Position numbers and translations under genes: made by a program
Shown here: one piece after another, positions 7,053-16,700 of the stretch
Position numbering within the stretch: the first letter of the stretch is position 1
Layout: each line of letters starts with the position of its first letter
The notes under the pieces: model-generated
Told to the model about the DNA's origin: nothing
Seen by the model: only the letters and a program-made list of their open reading frames with translations
Database searches by the model: none
NCBI RefSeq assembly: GCF_013116825.1
Contig: NZ_JABFNS010000022.1
Location: forward strand, 1-64,000
Direction: 5' to 3'
DNA length: 64,000 nt
Origin: Myxococcus xanthus
GTDB lineage: Bacteria > Myxococcota > Myxococcia > Myxococcales > Myxococcaceae

Positions 7053-9710
7053 TTGGGGGCTCCCATTCGCGTCGATCCGAAAGCGCTCGTCCGTCGCCTG
7101 ACGCCCACCTCTACCCGTCTGCTCGAGGCCGCCGTGGCCCGGGCCAGCGCGGGACGGTTCTATGAAATCGTCCCGGAGCACATGCTGGTGCAGATGCTGG
7201 AGCCGGAGGACTCGGACGTCGCGCGCATCCTCCAGCAGTTCGGCGTGGACCGCCGCCACCTGCTGGCCAGCATGGAGCGCGCCCTCCAGGGCCTGCGCGC
7301 GGGCAGCTCCGGCAGGCCCGTCTTCTCCGAGACGCTGTTCCAGTGGTTCGAGGAGGCGTGGCTCCTGGCTTCCGTGGAGCAGGGCGCCACGCGGCTGCGC
7401 TCGGGCCTGCTGTTCGCCCAGTTCGTCAGCCGGCGCGCGCGCTACACCGCGGAGCTGTTCCCCGAGCTGGACGCCATCAGCCGCGACGAGCTGATGAGCT
7501 CGCTGGACGTGGTGCTGCGGCCCTCGCCCGAGAATGTCGAGGTCGCCTCCGCGGATGCCGCCGCCAGTGGCGCGGCGGGAGGCGCGGCCGGTGGCGCGGG
7601 AGGCCGTGGGGATGAAGCCCTCAAGCGCTTCGCCACGTCCTTCACGGGCCGGGTGCGCGAGGGGAAGATCGACCCCATCTTCGGCCGGCACCGCGAAATC
7701 CGGCAGATGGTGGACATCCTCTCCCGCCGCCGGAAGAACAACCCCATCCTGGTGGGCGAGCCCGGCGTGGGCAAGACGGCGCTGGTGGAGGGCCTGGCCT
7801 GGGCCATCGTCCGGGGCGAGGTGCCCGACGCGTTGAAGAACGTCGAGCTGCTGGGGCTGGACCTGGGCCTGCTCCAGGCGGGCGCGGGCGTGCGCGGCGA
7901 GTTCGAGAACCGCCTCAAGGCCGTCATCTCCGAGGTGAAGGCCTCCCCTACCCCCATCATCCTGTTCATCGACGAGGCGCACACCATCATCGGCGCGGGC
8001 GGCTCGCAGGGCGGCACGGACGCGTCCAACCTGCTCAAGCCGGCGCTGGCGCGCGGTGAGCTGCGCACGCTCGCGGCCACCACCTGGGCCGAGTACAAGA
8101 AGTACTTCGAGAAGGACGCCGCGCTGGAGCGGCGCTTCCAGCCGGTCAAGGTGGAGGAGCCCAGCGAGGAGGACGCGGAGCTGATGCTGCGCGGCCTGCG
8201 CCCCACGTACGAAGCGGCCCACGGCGTCATCATCCGCGACGAAGCCGTCACCGCCGCGGTGCGCCTGTCCAGCCGGTACATCTCCGGCAGGCAGCTCCCG
8301 GACAAGGCGGTGGACCTGCTGGACACGTCCGCGGCCCGCGTGAAGATTGAGCTGTCCACCCGGCCCGAGGAGCTGGTGCAGTTGGACCAGGAGATTTCGG
8401 CGCTGGAGCGCGAGCGCGACACGCGCAAGCGCGACCTCGCCGAGGGCACGGGCGGCCCGGACGAGCAGACGTCCCTGGAGGCCGCCGAGGCGAAGCTGAG
8501 CGCCACGGTGGATGCACGTGCCACGCTGCACGCGCGGTGGGAGACGGAGCGCACGGCCGTCGCGGCGCTGATGGAGGCCCGAAAGGCCCTGCGCGAGGCC
8601 GCTCCGGACACGGACTCCGCGCCCCTGAAGGCGGCCGTGGACGAAGCGGCGGCGAAGCTGGCGGCCACGCGCGGCGAGGTGCCGCTGGTACACGCGGACG
8701 TGGACGCGGACATCGTCGCGCGGGTGGTGGCGGGCTGGACGGGCGTGCCCGTGGGGAAGATGCGCAGCGACCTGCTGGAGTCGGTGCTCAACCTGGAGGA
8801 CAAGCTCCGCGGCCGGGTGCGGGGCCAGGAGGCGGCGCTGAAGAAGGTGGCGGAGATCATCCGCATCTCCCAGGCCGGCATCCGCAACCCGGACACGCCC
8901 ATTGGCGTGATGCTCTTCGTGGGCCCCAGCGGCGTGGGCAAGACGGAGACGGCGCTGGCGCTGGCGGACGCGCTCTACGGCGGCGAGCGCTTCATGACGA
9001 CGCTCAACATGAGCGAGTTCCAGGAGAAGCACACGGTGAGCCGGCTCATCGGCTCGCCGCCGGGCTACGTGGGCTACGGCGAAGGCGGCCTGCTGACGGA
9101 GGCCGTGCGTCAGCGGCCCTACTCCGTCGTGCTGCTGGACGAGTGCGAGAAGGCCGACCTGGAGGTGATGAACCTCTTCTACCAGGTGTTCGACAAGGGC
9201 TCGCTGACGGACGGCGAGGGCCGCGCGGTGGACTTCAAGAACACCGTGCTCATCCTCACCAGCAACCTGGCCTCGGACCTGGTGATGCGGATGTTCGAGG
9301 ACGGCGCGCAGCCCACCTCCGATGAGGTGCTGTCGGTGATTCGCCCCGCGCTCAGCCAGCACTTCAAGCCAGCACTGCTGGCTCGAATGACGGTCGTCCC
9401 CTTCGGCCCGGTGCAGCGCGACGTGATGCGCCAGATTGCCGAAATGAAGCTGGCCAAGCTGGTGAGCCGGCTGCGCACGGCGCACAACGTGGAGACGACG
9501 CTGGCGCCAGAGCTGCTGGACGAGCTTGCGCGCCGCTGCACGGAGTCGGAGATGGGGGCGCGCAACATGGAGCAGATTCTCCAGGGCTCGCTGATGCCGG
9601 CGCTGTCCCGCGAGCTGCTGCAGCACCTGGTGAGCGGCGCGGTGCCCCCGAAGCTGCATGTGGCCCTGACCGAGGCAGGCGACTGGGACCTCCGGTTCGC
9701 CGAGGCCTGA
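7053..9710 (+). CDS. tssH: T6SS sheath-recycling ATPase TssH (ClpV)
   Basis: This 885-residue Hsp100 protein has two complete AAA+ domains. Walker A motifs lie at residues 235-242 (GEPGVGKT) and 624-631 (GPSGVGKT), each with a normal Walker B box (LFIDEAH; VVLLDECEKA). The GAGVRGEFE and GSPPGYVGYGEGG pore loops and the ERRFQPV arginine finger are intact. ClpV disassembles contracted TssB/TssC sheaths. An in-frame stop at 6975 and family homology from about residue 11 leave the TTG at 7053 as the only sensible start. No ribosome binding site is visible, so translation may be weak or depend on upstream genes. Confidence 0.95.
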   Translation: MGAPIRVDPKALVRRLTPTSTRLLEAAVARASAGRFYEIVPEHMLVQMLEPEDSDVARILQQFGVDRRHLLASMERALQGLRAGSSGRPVFSETLFQWFEEAWLLASVEQGATRLRSGLLFAQFVSRRARYTAELFPELDAISRDELMSSLDVVLRPSPENVEVASADAAASGAAGGAAGGAGGRGDEALKRFATSFTGRVREGKIDPIFGRHREIRQMVDILSRRRKNNPILVGEPGVGKTALVEGLAWAIVRGEVPDALKNVELLGLDLGLLQAGAGVRGEFENRLKAVISEVKASPTPIILFIDEAHTIIGAGGSQGGTDASNLLKPALARGELRTLAATTWAEYKKYFEKDAALERRFQPVKVEEPSEEDAELMLRGLRPTYEAAHGVIIRDEAVTAAVRLSSRYISGRQLPDKAVDLLDTSAARVKIELSTRPEELVQLDQEISALERERDTRKRDLAEGTGGPDEQTSLEAAEAKLSATVDARATLHARWETERTAVAALMEARKALREAAPDTDSAPLKAAVDEAAAKLAATRGEVPLVHADVDADIVARVVAGWTGVPVGKMRSDLLESVLNLEDKLRGRVRGQEAALKKVAEIIRISQAGIRNPDTPIGVMLFVGPSGVGKTETALALADALYGGERFMTTLNMSEFQEKHTVSRLIGSPPGYVGYGEGGLLTEAVRQRPYSVVLLDECEKADLEVMNLFYQVFDKGSLTDGEGRAVDFKNTVLILTSNLASDLVMRMFEDGAQPTSDEVLSVIRPALSQHFKPALLARMTVVPFGPVQRDVMRQIAEMKLAKLVSRLRTAHNVETTLAPELLDELARRCTESEMGARNMEQILQGSLMPALSRELLQHLVSGAVPPKLHVALTEAGDWDLRFAEA

Positions 9711-9718
9711 GAGAATCC

Positions 9719-10813
9719 ATGAAACGAACGCTTCAGGCCTCCGCCGTCGCGCTGTCGCTGCTGGCCGGCTGCGCCACCGTCCCCAAGCCGTCGATGTGCT
9801 TCGCCGAGGCGGGCCCCAACGCGCGCTCGTTCCCCACGCCGGACACCTGGTTCGCGCTGCTGCTCCACGGCTACGACAAGGACACGGGCGCCAACCCGCG
9901 CCCCAGCGTGGACTGCGGCGGTGCCCCGGTGTGGTGGCAGGACCCGGCCGCGGACGAGTGCGTGGAGGCCGGTCCGGATTCGCAGGCCCTGCCTCCCGCG
10001 GAGAAGCTCTCCGAGGAGGACCTCGTCTTGGAGACGCTCCAGGCGGGCCAGCGGCTGGTCTGGGTGCAGACGCGGCGCTTCACCAACGGAGAGGCCCTGG
10101 GCCCGGTGGCCCTGGTAGAGAGCACCGAGCAGGGCTTCCGCGTGGAGGCCCTGGGCTCGCTGCGCGCCATGGCGAAGCACACCAAGCTGCGCCTGGAGAA
10201 GGTGAAGGGCACGCCAATCCTCGTCGCGGAGGGTGACGCGTGCACCTCCAGCGGCGAGGAGGTCTGCCGTCGGCACGCGCGCATCATGCCGCTGCGCACC
10301 AACCGCTTCTTCAGCGAGTCCGTCTCCAACGCGAGCCGCGCCTGCCTGGGCGCCGCGTGGTTCCCCTTGTCCCGGGAGATGACCTTCGAGTTGCCCAACG
10401 GGCTGCGCCGCAAGTTCGAGCTGACGTCCACCCTCACCTTCGCGGAGGAGGGCATCAGCGTTCAGGAGCAGGTGCAGGTGAGCGACTCCGACCCGGCCCA
10501 GCCGGACGTGGCCCCACGCCTCTACCGTCGCGCACAGGACACACGGACCCTGGAGCTGGCGAAGAACGCGTTGGTAGGCAACAAGGCGTCACTGTGGTCG
10601 CGCATGGTGGAGCAGCAGGTGCGCATTGGTGCCCGCGCGGTGCCAGAGGCCCCCATCTGGGCCATGCCCGCGAAGAAGGCCCCCACGGACGCCGCGGCTC
10701 CGGAGGCGGCCAGCAAGGCGCAGGCCCCCGCGGCGGCGGGCGCGGCAAGCTCACCCGCCAAGGCGGCGGCCAAGAAGCCCGCGGGCAGCGCCGCGACGTC
10801 CAGCGGCCCGTGA
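9719..10813 (+). CDS. Lipoprotein of unknown function, last gene of the T6SS operon
   Basis: The 364-residue protein begins with a lipoprotein signal peptide whose lipobox is LLAGC (Cys near residue 18). The mature part has several cysteines (DCGG, DECVE, DACTSSGEEVC) that may form disulfides. The last ~60 residues are a low-complexity Ala/Lys/Pro tail. It starts 8 bp after tssH and is followed by a strong terminator, so it is the operon's distal gene. It is about twice the length of the T6SS lipoprotein TssJ and shows no TssJ pattern, so that name is not applied. A role in T6SS anchoring or target-cell contact is only a guess from position. Confidence 0.8.
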   Translation: MKRTLQASAVALSLLAGCATVPKPSMCFAEAGPNARSFPTPDTWFALLLHGYDKDTGANPRPSVDCGGAPVWWQDPAADECVEAGPDSQALPPAEKLSEEDLVLETLQAGQRLVWVQTRRFTNGEALGPVALVESTEQGFRVEALGSLRAMAKHTKLRLEKVKGTPILVAEGDACTSSGEEVCRRHARIMPLRTNRFFSESVSNASRACLGAAWFPLSREMTFELPNGLRRKFELTSTLTFAEEGISVQEQVQVSDSDPAQPDVAPRLYRRAQDTRTLELAKNALVGNKASLWSRMVEQQVRIGARAVPEAPIWAMPAKKAPTDAAAPEAASKAQAPAAAGAASSPAKAAAKKPAGSAATSSGP

Positions 10814-10840
10814 TTCCAGGGCCTCACGGCCCCGCCACCG

Positions 10841-10885
10841 GCCCCCGTGAACCTTCGGTTTTCCGAAGCGCTCACGGGGGCTTTT
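10841..10885 (+). terminator. Intrinsic terminator of the T6SS operon
   Basis: GCCCCCGTGA at 10841-10850 pairs perfectly with TCACGGGGGC at 10872-10881. An inner stem CTTCGG/CCGAAG (10853-10858 with 10863-10868) adds to it, and TTTT follows at 10882-10885. Confidence 0.85.
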
Positions 10886-10928
10886 CCTATTTGCGGCAAA
10901 AGCGTCACGACGACAGAGATAGAGGCGT

Positions 10929-10954
10929 GGGCCCATGGTGGGCCCCAGAAGGAG
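10929..10954 (+). promoter_or_regulatory. Hairpin next to the ribosome binding site of the HPF-like gene
   Basis: GGGCCC at 10929-10934 can pair with GGGCCC at 10940-10945 around a 5-base loop. It ends 3 bases before the AAGGAG ribosome binding site at 10949-10954. It could modulate ribosome access to the gene starting at 10963, but may be chance in GC-rich DNA. Confidence 0.3.
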
Positions 10955-10962
10955 CGTCCTGG

Positions 10963-11328
10963 ATGCGAGTCGAAATCCGAGCCCGGAACATCCCCCTCAC
11001 AGAGACCCTTCGAACCTACGCCGAGCGTCGCGTGCGCTTCGCCCTGGACCGGCTGTCCTACAGGGTGAAGGAAGTCGTCGTGCGGCTGGAGGATGCCAAC
11101 GGCCCCAAGGGCGGCGTGGACCAGGTGTGCCGCGTGGCACTCCGGCTGGACCACGGTCGAGAGCTGGCCATCGAATCCTCGGACACCAACCTGCTGGCGG
11201 CCATCGACCGGACGCTGGAGCGCGCCAGCAACGCCGTCACGCGGGCGGTGGGCCGCGCGCAGCGCCAGGACGGCGCCCGGCTGCGTGACGCAGCCTGGCA
11301 GCCCGACGAGGCCGCCGCGCTGACATGA
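10963..11328 (+). CDS. HPF/RaiA-family ribosome-associated protein (short form)
   Basis: The 121-residue protein has the beta-alpha-beta-beta-beta-alpha pattern of ribosome hibernation factors. It opens MRVEIRARNIPLTETLRTYAERRV and has a central VCRVALRLDHGRELAIESSDTN-type block in which the second helix starts (LLAAIDRTLERA). Such proteins bind the 30S A/P sites and inactivate ribosomes in starvation. It lacks the long C-terminal dimerisation domain of full-length HPF. The ATG at 10963 has an AAGGAG box 8 bases upstream. A terminator separates it from the T6SS operon, so it is its own unit. Confidence 0.8.
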   Translation: MRVEIRARNIPLTETLRTYAERRVRFALDRLSYRVKEVVVRLEDANGPKGGVDQVCRVALRLDHGRELAIESSDTNLLAAIDRTLERASNAVTRAVGRAQRQDGARLRDAAWQPDEAAALT

Positions 11329-11339
11329 TGTGACGCAGG

Positions 11340-11367
11340 CACGGCCGCCCCTTTCCGGGCGGCCGTG
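11340..11367 (+). terminator. Hairpin after the HPF-like gene
   Basis: CACGGCCGCCC at 11340-11350 and GGGCGGCCGTG at 11357-11367 form an 11-bp perfect stem with a 6-base loop. No T-run follows, so termination strength is uncertain. Confidence 0.45.
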
Positions 11368-11393
11368 GCCTGTCCCGAATCGAAAGGATGCAC

Positions 11394-11945
11394 ATGCAGG
11401 GCGGCACGGGGATGTTGGCGAGGCTGAAGTCCACCTGGGCCCGTGCCCGGGAGCGGCGATGGGTGCGCTGGGGCGTGGACCTGGCCGTGTTCGCCCTCCT
11501 CTTCTCGGCGGTGGCCGCGTGGCAGGCCCGGAACCTTCCCGGAGCGGGGACCCCCGCGCCCGCCTTCACCCTCCAGACGCTGACAGGTGACACCGTGCGG
11601 CTGGACGCGCTCCGCGGGAAGCCGGTGGTGCTGGCCTTCTGGGCCCCCTGGTGCGGCGTCTGCGGAATGGAGTCCTCCAACCTCTCGCAGCTGCGCAAGC
11701 TCGCGGGGGACTCCGCGCATGTCGTGTCCGTCGCCGTGGCCTACGAAGACGAGGAGGCCGTGCGGCGCTTCGCCCGGGAGCACGAGGTGGACTACCCGGT
11801 GCTCCTCGGGGACGACGCCATTCAATCCGCCTTTCGTGTGAACAGCTTCCCCACCGTGTTCTTCATCTCCTCGGAGGGGCGCGTGGAACGCGCGGCGGTG
11901 GGCTACACCACGCTGGCCGGACTGCTCTGGCGAATGGTGCTGTAA
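11394..11945 (+). CDS. Membrane-anchored thioredoxin-like protein (TlpA/DsbE type)
   Basis: The protein (183 residues from this start) has a short basic N-terminus, one membrane helix (WGVDLAVFALLFSAVAAW) and a periplasmic thioredoxin fold. The redox motif is WCGVC, with the cis-proline in NSFPTVFFI. Proteins of this type reduce or oxidise cysteines in secreted proteins or in cytochrome c maturation. An ATG at 11388 lies on top of the GAAAGGA box, so the ATG at 11394, about 6 bases downstream of that box, is preferred. The partner protein is not evident from the neighbours, although the Cys-bearing lipoprotein at 9719 is nearby. Confidence 0.85.
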   Translation: MQGGTGMLARLKSTWARARERRWVRWGVDLAVFALLFSAVAAWQARNLPGAGTPAPAFTLQTLTGDTVRLDALRGKPVVLAFWAPWCGVCGMESSNLSQLRKLAGDSAHVVSVAVAYEDEEAVRRFAREHEVDYPVLLGDDAIQSAFRVNSFPTVFFISSEGRVERAAVGYTTLAGLLWRMVL

Positions 11946-11963
11946 GCCCGCTCACGACGCGTG

Positions 11964-12533
11964 TCAGACGTCCTCGTCCGGCCCTACGTCCAGGTACACC
12001 CCGGGGCGCCAGGGCATCGCCGACGGTTGATGCCTGCCGTCGTGATACGTCGCATCCAGGTGCGCCTGCGTCCGCGAATCCAGCCGCGTGGACACGGGCA
12101 GCCCCATCGCCGCCTGGTACGCCGCGAGGGCCCCTCCTTCCTGGCCCGCGGTGTTCTCCTCCAGAAAGCCCAGGTTCTCCAACCGGTCCAAGGCCCCCTG
12201 CTCCACCTCCGTGGGCTGGAGGGCCCCCAACTCCAACGTCCACTCCCGCGCCCGGGTTCCCTGGCGAGGCTGCCAGACCAGGAGCCGCGCCGACGTGGCG
12301 GACTCGGGCACCAGCACGTCCAGCAGCCCATCCGAGCCCAGCGTCCCGCGCAGGGTTTCGCCGGCCACCTCGAGCCGGTAACGCAGGCCCGCATGGATTT
12401 CGAAGGCGGTGTCCCGGATGACGATGCGCACCCGCGCGCGGCGCGGCGCCGAGCAGGGCTGAACCGTCCGGCCCGCTTCGGAGCCGCTCATCCCCGTCCC
12501 CGTCGGGTCGCTCAATGGGTTCGTCTCCGGCAT
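11964..12533 (-). CDS. Peptidoglycan-binding-like protein of the T6SS/VgrG-associated kind
   Basis: The 189-residue protein has two recognisable parts. Residues ~30-95 form a small beta domain with the pattern YRLEVAGETLRGTLGSDGLL, where an 'x-GxLxxxG' turn recurs. Residues ~110-165 resemble a peptidoglycan-binding domain (ALDRLENLGFLEEN...DSRTQAHLDATY). This arrangement is familiar from proteins encoded next to VgrG or PAAR genes, where they may help effector loading or wall targeting. Its ATG overlaps the stop of the upstream gene by one base (TGATG), so the two are translationally coupled. No signal peptide is seen. Function is inferred. Confidence 0.65.
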   Translation of the reverse strand: MPETNPLSDPTGTGMSGSEAGRTVQPCSAPRRARVRIVIRDTAFEIHAGLRYRLEVAGETLRGTLGSDGLLDVLVPESATSARLLVWQPRQGTRAREWTLELGALQPTEVEQGALDRLENLGFLEENTAGQEGGALAAYQAAMGLPVSTRLDSRTQAHLDATYHDGRHQPSAMPWRPGVYLDVGPDEDV

Positions 12534-12889
12534 CAGGCCTCCTTGCCCGCGGAACCCCGCGCCGACGCGGCCCAGCCACGCAGTTGCCGCATACGCGCGG
12601 CGGCCAGTTGCCGGCATTTCAGAATCGCGGCGCCCGCGGCGTGGCGCGCCTCCAGGTCGAACTCGCGTCCGAATTCGAAGGTCAGGTCCACGAACTCGGT
12701 GATGTCCTGCTCGCTCTTGAGGCGGTAGCCACGCGCCCTGAGCACTGCGTCGGATATCCAGGCCTCACGCGCGGCCCCTCCTGCCATGACGCCCCAACGC
12801 AGGGTCACATGCGCGCTCAGCCTCTCGATGAGCGTGCGCTCCGAGGCCCGTTGGAGCGCAGCCATCTGCTCGGCACGGATGGTCAGCAT
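12533..12889 (-). CDS. Small conserved protein of the VgrG-accessory type (begins MLTIRAEQM)
   Basis: The 118-residue, mostly helical protein has the pattern MLTIRAEQMAALQR at the N-terminus and ITEFVDLTFEFGREFD in the middle. I recognise this as a family commonly encoded beside peptidoglycan-binding-like and VgrG-linked genes in Proteobacteria; its biochemical role is not known to me. Longer upstream starts exist, but MLTIR is the family start. It is the first gene of a two-gene minus-strand unit and is divergent from the Cys-rich gene at 12963. Confidence 0.65.
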   Translation of the reverse strand: MLTIRAEQMAALQRASERTLIERLSAHVTLRWGVMAGGAAREAWISDAVLRARGYRLKSEQDITEFVDLTFEFGREFDLEARHAAGAAILKCRQLAAARMRQLRGWAASARGSAGKEA

Positions 12890-12962
12890 GGACACGGGGC
12901 AAGCTAGCAGTCCGCTCTCGATTCGAGCAAGCTCGCGAGGTCCGCCAGGAGGATGCATCCCC

Positions 12963-13763
12963 ATGTATGTGGCGTGCTTCGACGAGGAGCTGCATTGGGA
13001 TTCCATGGACCCCTGCGAGGACTGCGGGACCATCATCTGCAGCCTCTGCAACGACGGCCTCCGCTGTGCGAACGGATGCGGGCCGGAGCCGGTAATCCAG
13101 GAGATGGATGAAGAGCCCCCGGAGCCCCGGAACCTCAAGCGCCCCCGCTCCTGGAGCGACAGCAGCAACCACGACCCCTTGCTGCCCTTGCAGCGCTTCC
13201 GTGTCATCGCCAAGCGGCGGCGCCGCGTCCTCCTCTTCGAGGAAGAGGAAACGATGAGCTACGACACGCTGCGGCCGGGCCCATCGGGCGTGCCCTTCTA
13301 CGCCAAGATTGTCGACATCGAACGCCAGTGGCGAGGCTCCACGCTCGTCGCCCACCACCTCATCCTCGAGGCATTGCATGCCGCCTGGTTCGACGCGCTC
13401 GCCGAGGACCTGAGCGACCTCCCCGAGTATTCGCGCTGGCCCACATGGGCGGGACGCTGCAAGTTCGACATGGTCCTGGATACGCCCGTGTATGAAACGC
13501 TACTGGCCCATCTGGACGAACTCGAGGTGGAGTTGGAGGAAGGGCTCTGGCTCCAGTTGGGCGTGGGCCTGCACGGTGGGGAGAGCTACGTCAACGGCAT
13601 CCCCGTCCGCATCTTCCTTCCCCCCCAGGCCCAGACCGAACTCGGGCTTGTAGACCTTTCGGGCCGGTACACGGACAAGCACGTCATCCTCTCCGTGGAT
13701 GCCGTCGCCAGCGATTCACTCATGGGACAGAAGCTCGACCGGCTCTCACACAGGATTTTCTGA
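12963..13763 (+). CDS. Cys-rich N-terminal protein of unknown function
   Basis: The 266-residue product opens with a cysteine cluster (PCEDCGTIICSLC, then LRCANGC) in the first ~40 residues that could bind zinc. A charged linker follows (EEPPEPRNLKRPRSW and a basic RRRR). Residues ~110-260 form an alpha/beta region I do not recognise. An AGGAGG ribosome binding site at 12947-12952 supports the ATG at 12963 over upstream starts that would run through the divergent promoter region. It ends 20 bp before the metallo-beta-lactamase/NHL gene, so the two are probably co-transcribed. It might be a partner, adaptor or immunity protein for that gene. Confidence 0.7.
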   Translation: MYVACFDEELHWDSMDPCEDCGTIICSLCNDGLRCANGCGPEPVIQEMDEEPPEPRNLKRPRSWSDSSNHDPLLPLQRFRVIAKRRRRVLLFEEEETMSYDTLRPGPSGVPFYAKIVDIERQWRGSTLVAHHLILEALHAAWFDALAEDLSDLPEYSRWPTWAGRCKFDMVLDTPVYETLLAHLDELEVELEEGLWLQLGVGLHGGESYVNGIPVRIFLPPQAQTELGLVDLSGRYTDKHVILSVDAVASDSLMGQKLDRLSHRIF

Positions 13764-13783
13764 CGCCCAGGAAAGGCATCCTC

Positions 13784-16700
13784 GTGGCTCGGCACGTCAA
13801 GAATCAGCATTCGTTGCACCAATTGGTGCAACAGTGGTTTCCCCAGGGAAACGCCGCGCAGAACCCCCGCTTCGCGGTCGTGGTCGACATCGGTCAAGGC
13901 AACTGCACGGCCCTGTTCGACATGGAGGGCCGCCTCCTGGCGTATTACGACCTGGGCGCCGGAGCGCTGGTGAATCAATTCACCTATCCCGACCCGGCCC
14001 CGGCCTTCTGCGTGGGGCCCTCGACGAAGGTCATCCTGTCCCACTGGGATGAAGACCATAACGCCTCGCTCGACACCATCTATGTCCAGCACCAGGCGAA
14101 GCTCTCGGGAACGCCACCCACGGCCAGCCTGGTGGTGCTGGCCCCCGCGCAGCGAAGCCCGGCTCCTCGAGGGAAGACCACGGGGCTCTTGAGCAAGCGC
14201 AGCGAGACCTCGAAGTCGCTGGAGACCTACCTCGAGGACAACGCCGAGCTCCACATCTGGCCTGACGAGGACCCCAACAACCTCCTGCCCCCGACCATTC
14301 CCCATGCGGCCCACCAGAACGTGCGGGTCATCAAGGTCAGCGGCAACAACATCAACAACCATGCCCTAGCGCTCCGCCTCAAGTGGCACGCGGCCAACCA
14401 CTTCATCCTGCTGACAGGAGACGCGGAGTACCAGCCCGGCTCCTTCACGCACGGCTGCGACGCCACCTGCGTGGGCCTGGTGGCCAGCCATCATGGCGCC
14501 GAAATCGAAGACACCACCAGCATCCCACGTCCCCTCCCGGGCGCTCGCGTGCTCCTGGCCTACTCCTACGGCTGGGGCAACTCCTTCTCGCACCCGACGG
14601 ACAGAGGCGTCGAAGCCTATGAGGGGCGGGGCTGGCATGACGACTTCCGGATGGACACCGGCGGTTCGGAGACGGCCGCCAAGTTCGCGGGGCCACGAGG
14701 CAACGTCGGGCTCACCTTCCCCGCGGACGTGGCCCTGCCCGGGCTCGCCCCCGCGGCCGCTCCCGACGAAATCGACGAAGCCGCCATCGCGCTGGTGGCC
14801 ACGGCCGCCGCCGAGCTCGAGGTCTGGCATGGCAACGCGACGCCCCCCATGGGCGAACAGATCGCGGTGGCCGCCGCCTTCCAGGCCGCCAACGAGGCAC
14901 TGATTCCCCACGTCGCGGCGGCGCTGGTGACCCCCGCCACCGTAGTGCCCCCCAACCCGCCGCTGACGACGGGAGGTCCGGTGAGCCTCGACGTCACGGC
15001 CGCCTCCGGGGCACGGGCCGTCGCCTCCCTGCTGGACACCTCGCTGCAGGGCGCCCAGGCGCACGCCGCGGCGGCGGCTGGTGGGAATCTGCAAGGACTC
15101 GCGCGCCTCCTCACGCAGGCGACGCTGCGCGCGTGCGCCCGGGTTGCCCAGGAGCTGACCCTCCGGGTCGAAGAGCGACGGCGCGCCCTCGAGGACCCTT
15201 CAACCGGCGCCCGGGTCCACGTGAGCACCCGCTCACGCGACCCGATGCAGCAGGCCGCGGCCTTCGCGCGCACGCGACTGACGCGCGACCTGGTGGAGGA
15301 GTCACTGCCGACAGATCTACTCCAGCAGGTGGTGGACGCCGCCACCCAGTGGGACGCCAACGCCCCTCCGACCGTGCCAGCGCTGCGTGAGGCGCTGGCG
15401 CTCGCCGCCTGCGAAGCCGCCTGGGCCTTCATCGGCGTGGAGCGCGGGCGCAGCGCCCCGCCTCCCGCCGCGGCCTTGCACGTGGCGCAGCAGCTCACCA
15501 TTCGCGACGACCTCAAGGCCAGCATCGCGGCGGCCGTGGCGCTCGCGCCCGCCATTCCCATTGGCGTGTACTCGGTGGCGCCCTCGGCCCTGACCGAGAA
15601 CGAGCTGGCGCAGATGCTTCCACGCGTGGCGGTGGTCGCCGCCCTCGTCGCCTGTTCGGCGGGAGGCGCCGCGGACGTGTCCGCCCAACTGGCGGTGGCC
15701 GCCGCGCGCGTCACGCTCCCCGCGGCGAGCGGAGCCCCGCAGATTGGCTGCCACCGCCATCCACGCACCTGCGGCAATGGCCCCACCGCGAACAGCCCGT
15801 GTTCGCTCTCCATCCATTACGCAACGAAGGCGTTCTCCTCCCGCATCCGCACCTACGCGGGAGATGGGACCGCGGGCCACACGGGCGAGGACGTCCCAGC
15901 CACCACGGGCCAGTTGACCCAGCCCGCGGGGATGGCGCTGGGCGTCCGGGGTGACGTGTTCATCGCGGACGCGGGTGCCCACCGCATCCGCCAGGTGAAT
16001 GCCTCCGGACGGATGGCGACCTTCGCCGGTGATGGCACCGCGGGTGATGCCGGGGACGCGACGGGCGCGCGGCTCACCGCGGAGTTGAATGGTTGCCAGG
16101 GCATCGCCGTGGATGAAATCGGCGGCGCCGTCTACGTCGCGGACACCCTGAACCACCGGATCCGCAAGCTGGAGCTGCGCACCGGGCTGGTCTCCACCGT
16201 CGCGGGGACGGGGGCCGCGGGCCACGCGGGTGATGGAGGGACTGCGAGCAGTGCGCAGCTCCAGGCCCCCCTGGACGTGTTCTTCGCGCACGAAAGGCGG
16301 TGCCTCTATGTCGCCGACACGGGCAACCACTGCATCCGGATGGTGGACCTGCGCACCGGGCTCATCTCGACGGTGGCGGGAATCCCCGGCAATGGCGGGG
16401 CGAATGGCAACAACGGCCCCGCGCGCCAGGCCCGGCTTCAGGGGCCGAGCAGCGTCTTCGTCGACACCGCGCGCAGCATCTACATCACCGACCGTGGCAA
16501 CCACTGCGTCCGGATTGTCGAGGGAGACACCATCCGGAACTTCGCCGGGACGCCAGGCACCGCGGGGCACGCGGGTGACGTCACCACAGGCACCGGCGCG
16601 GATGGCACCGCCACGTTGGCCCAGCTCAATCACCCCACCCACCTGACCGTCGGCCCGGACAACGTCGTCTACATCGCCGACACGGGCAACCACTGCATCC

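Noticed and set aside
7038-9659. An 873-codon minus-strand open frame opposite clpV
   Set aside because: It is an antisense shadow of the intact ClpV gene, with low-complexity composition and no recognisable motif.
9719-10813. Naming the T6SS-linked lipoprotein TssJ
   Set aside because: TssJ is about half as long and has a distinct beta-sandwich pattern; only the lipobox and the location are shared.
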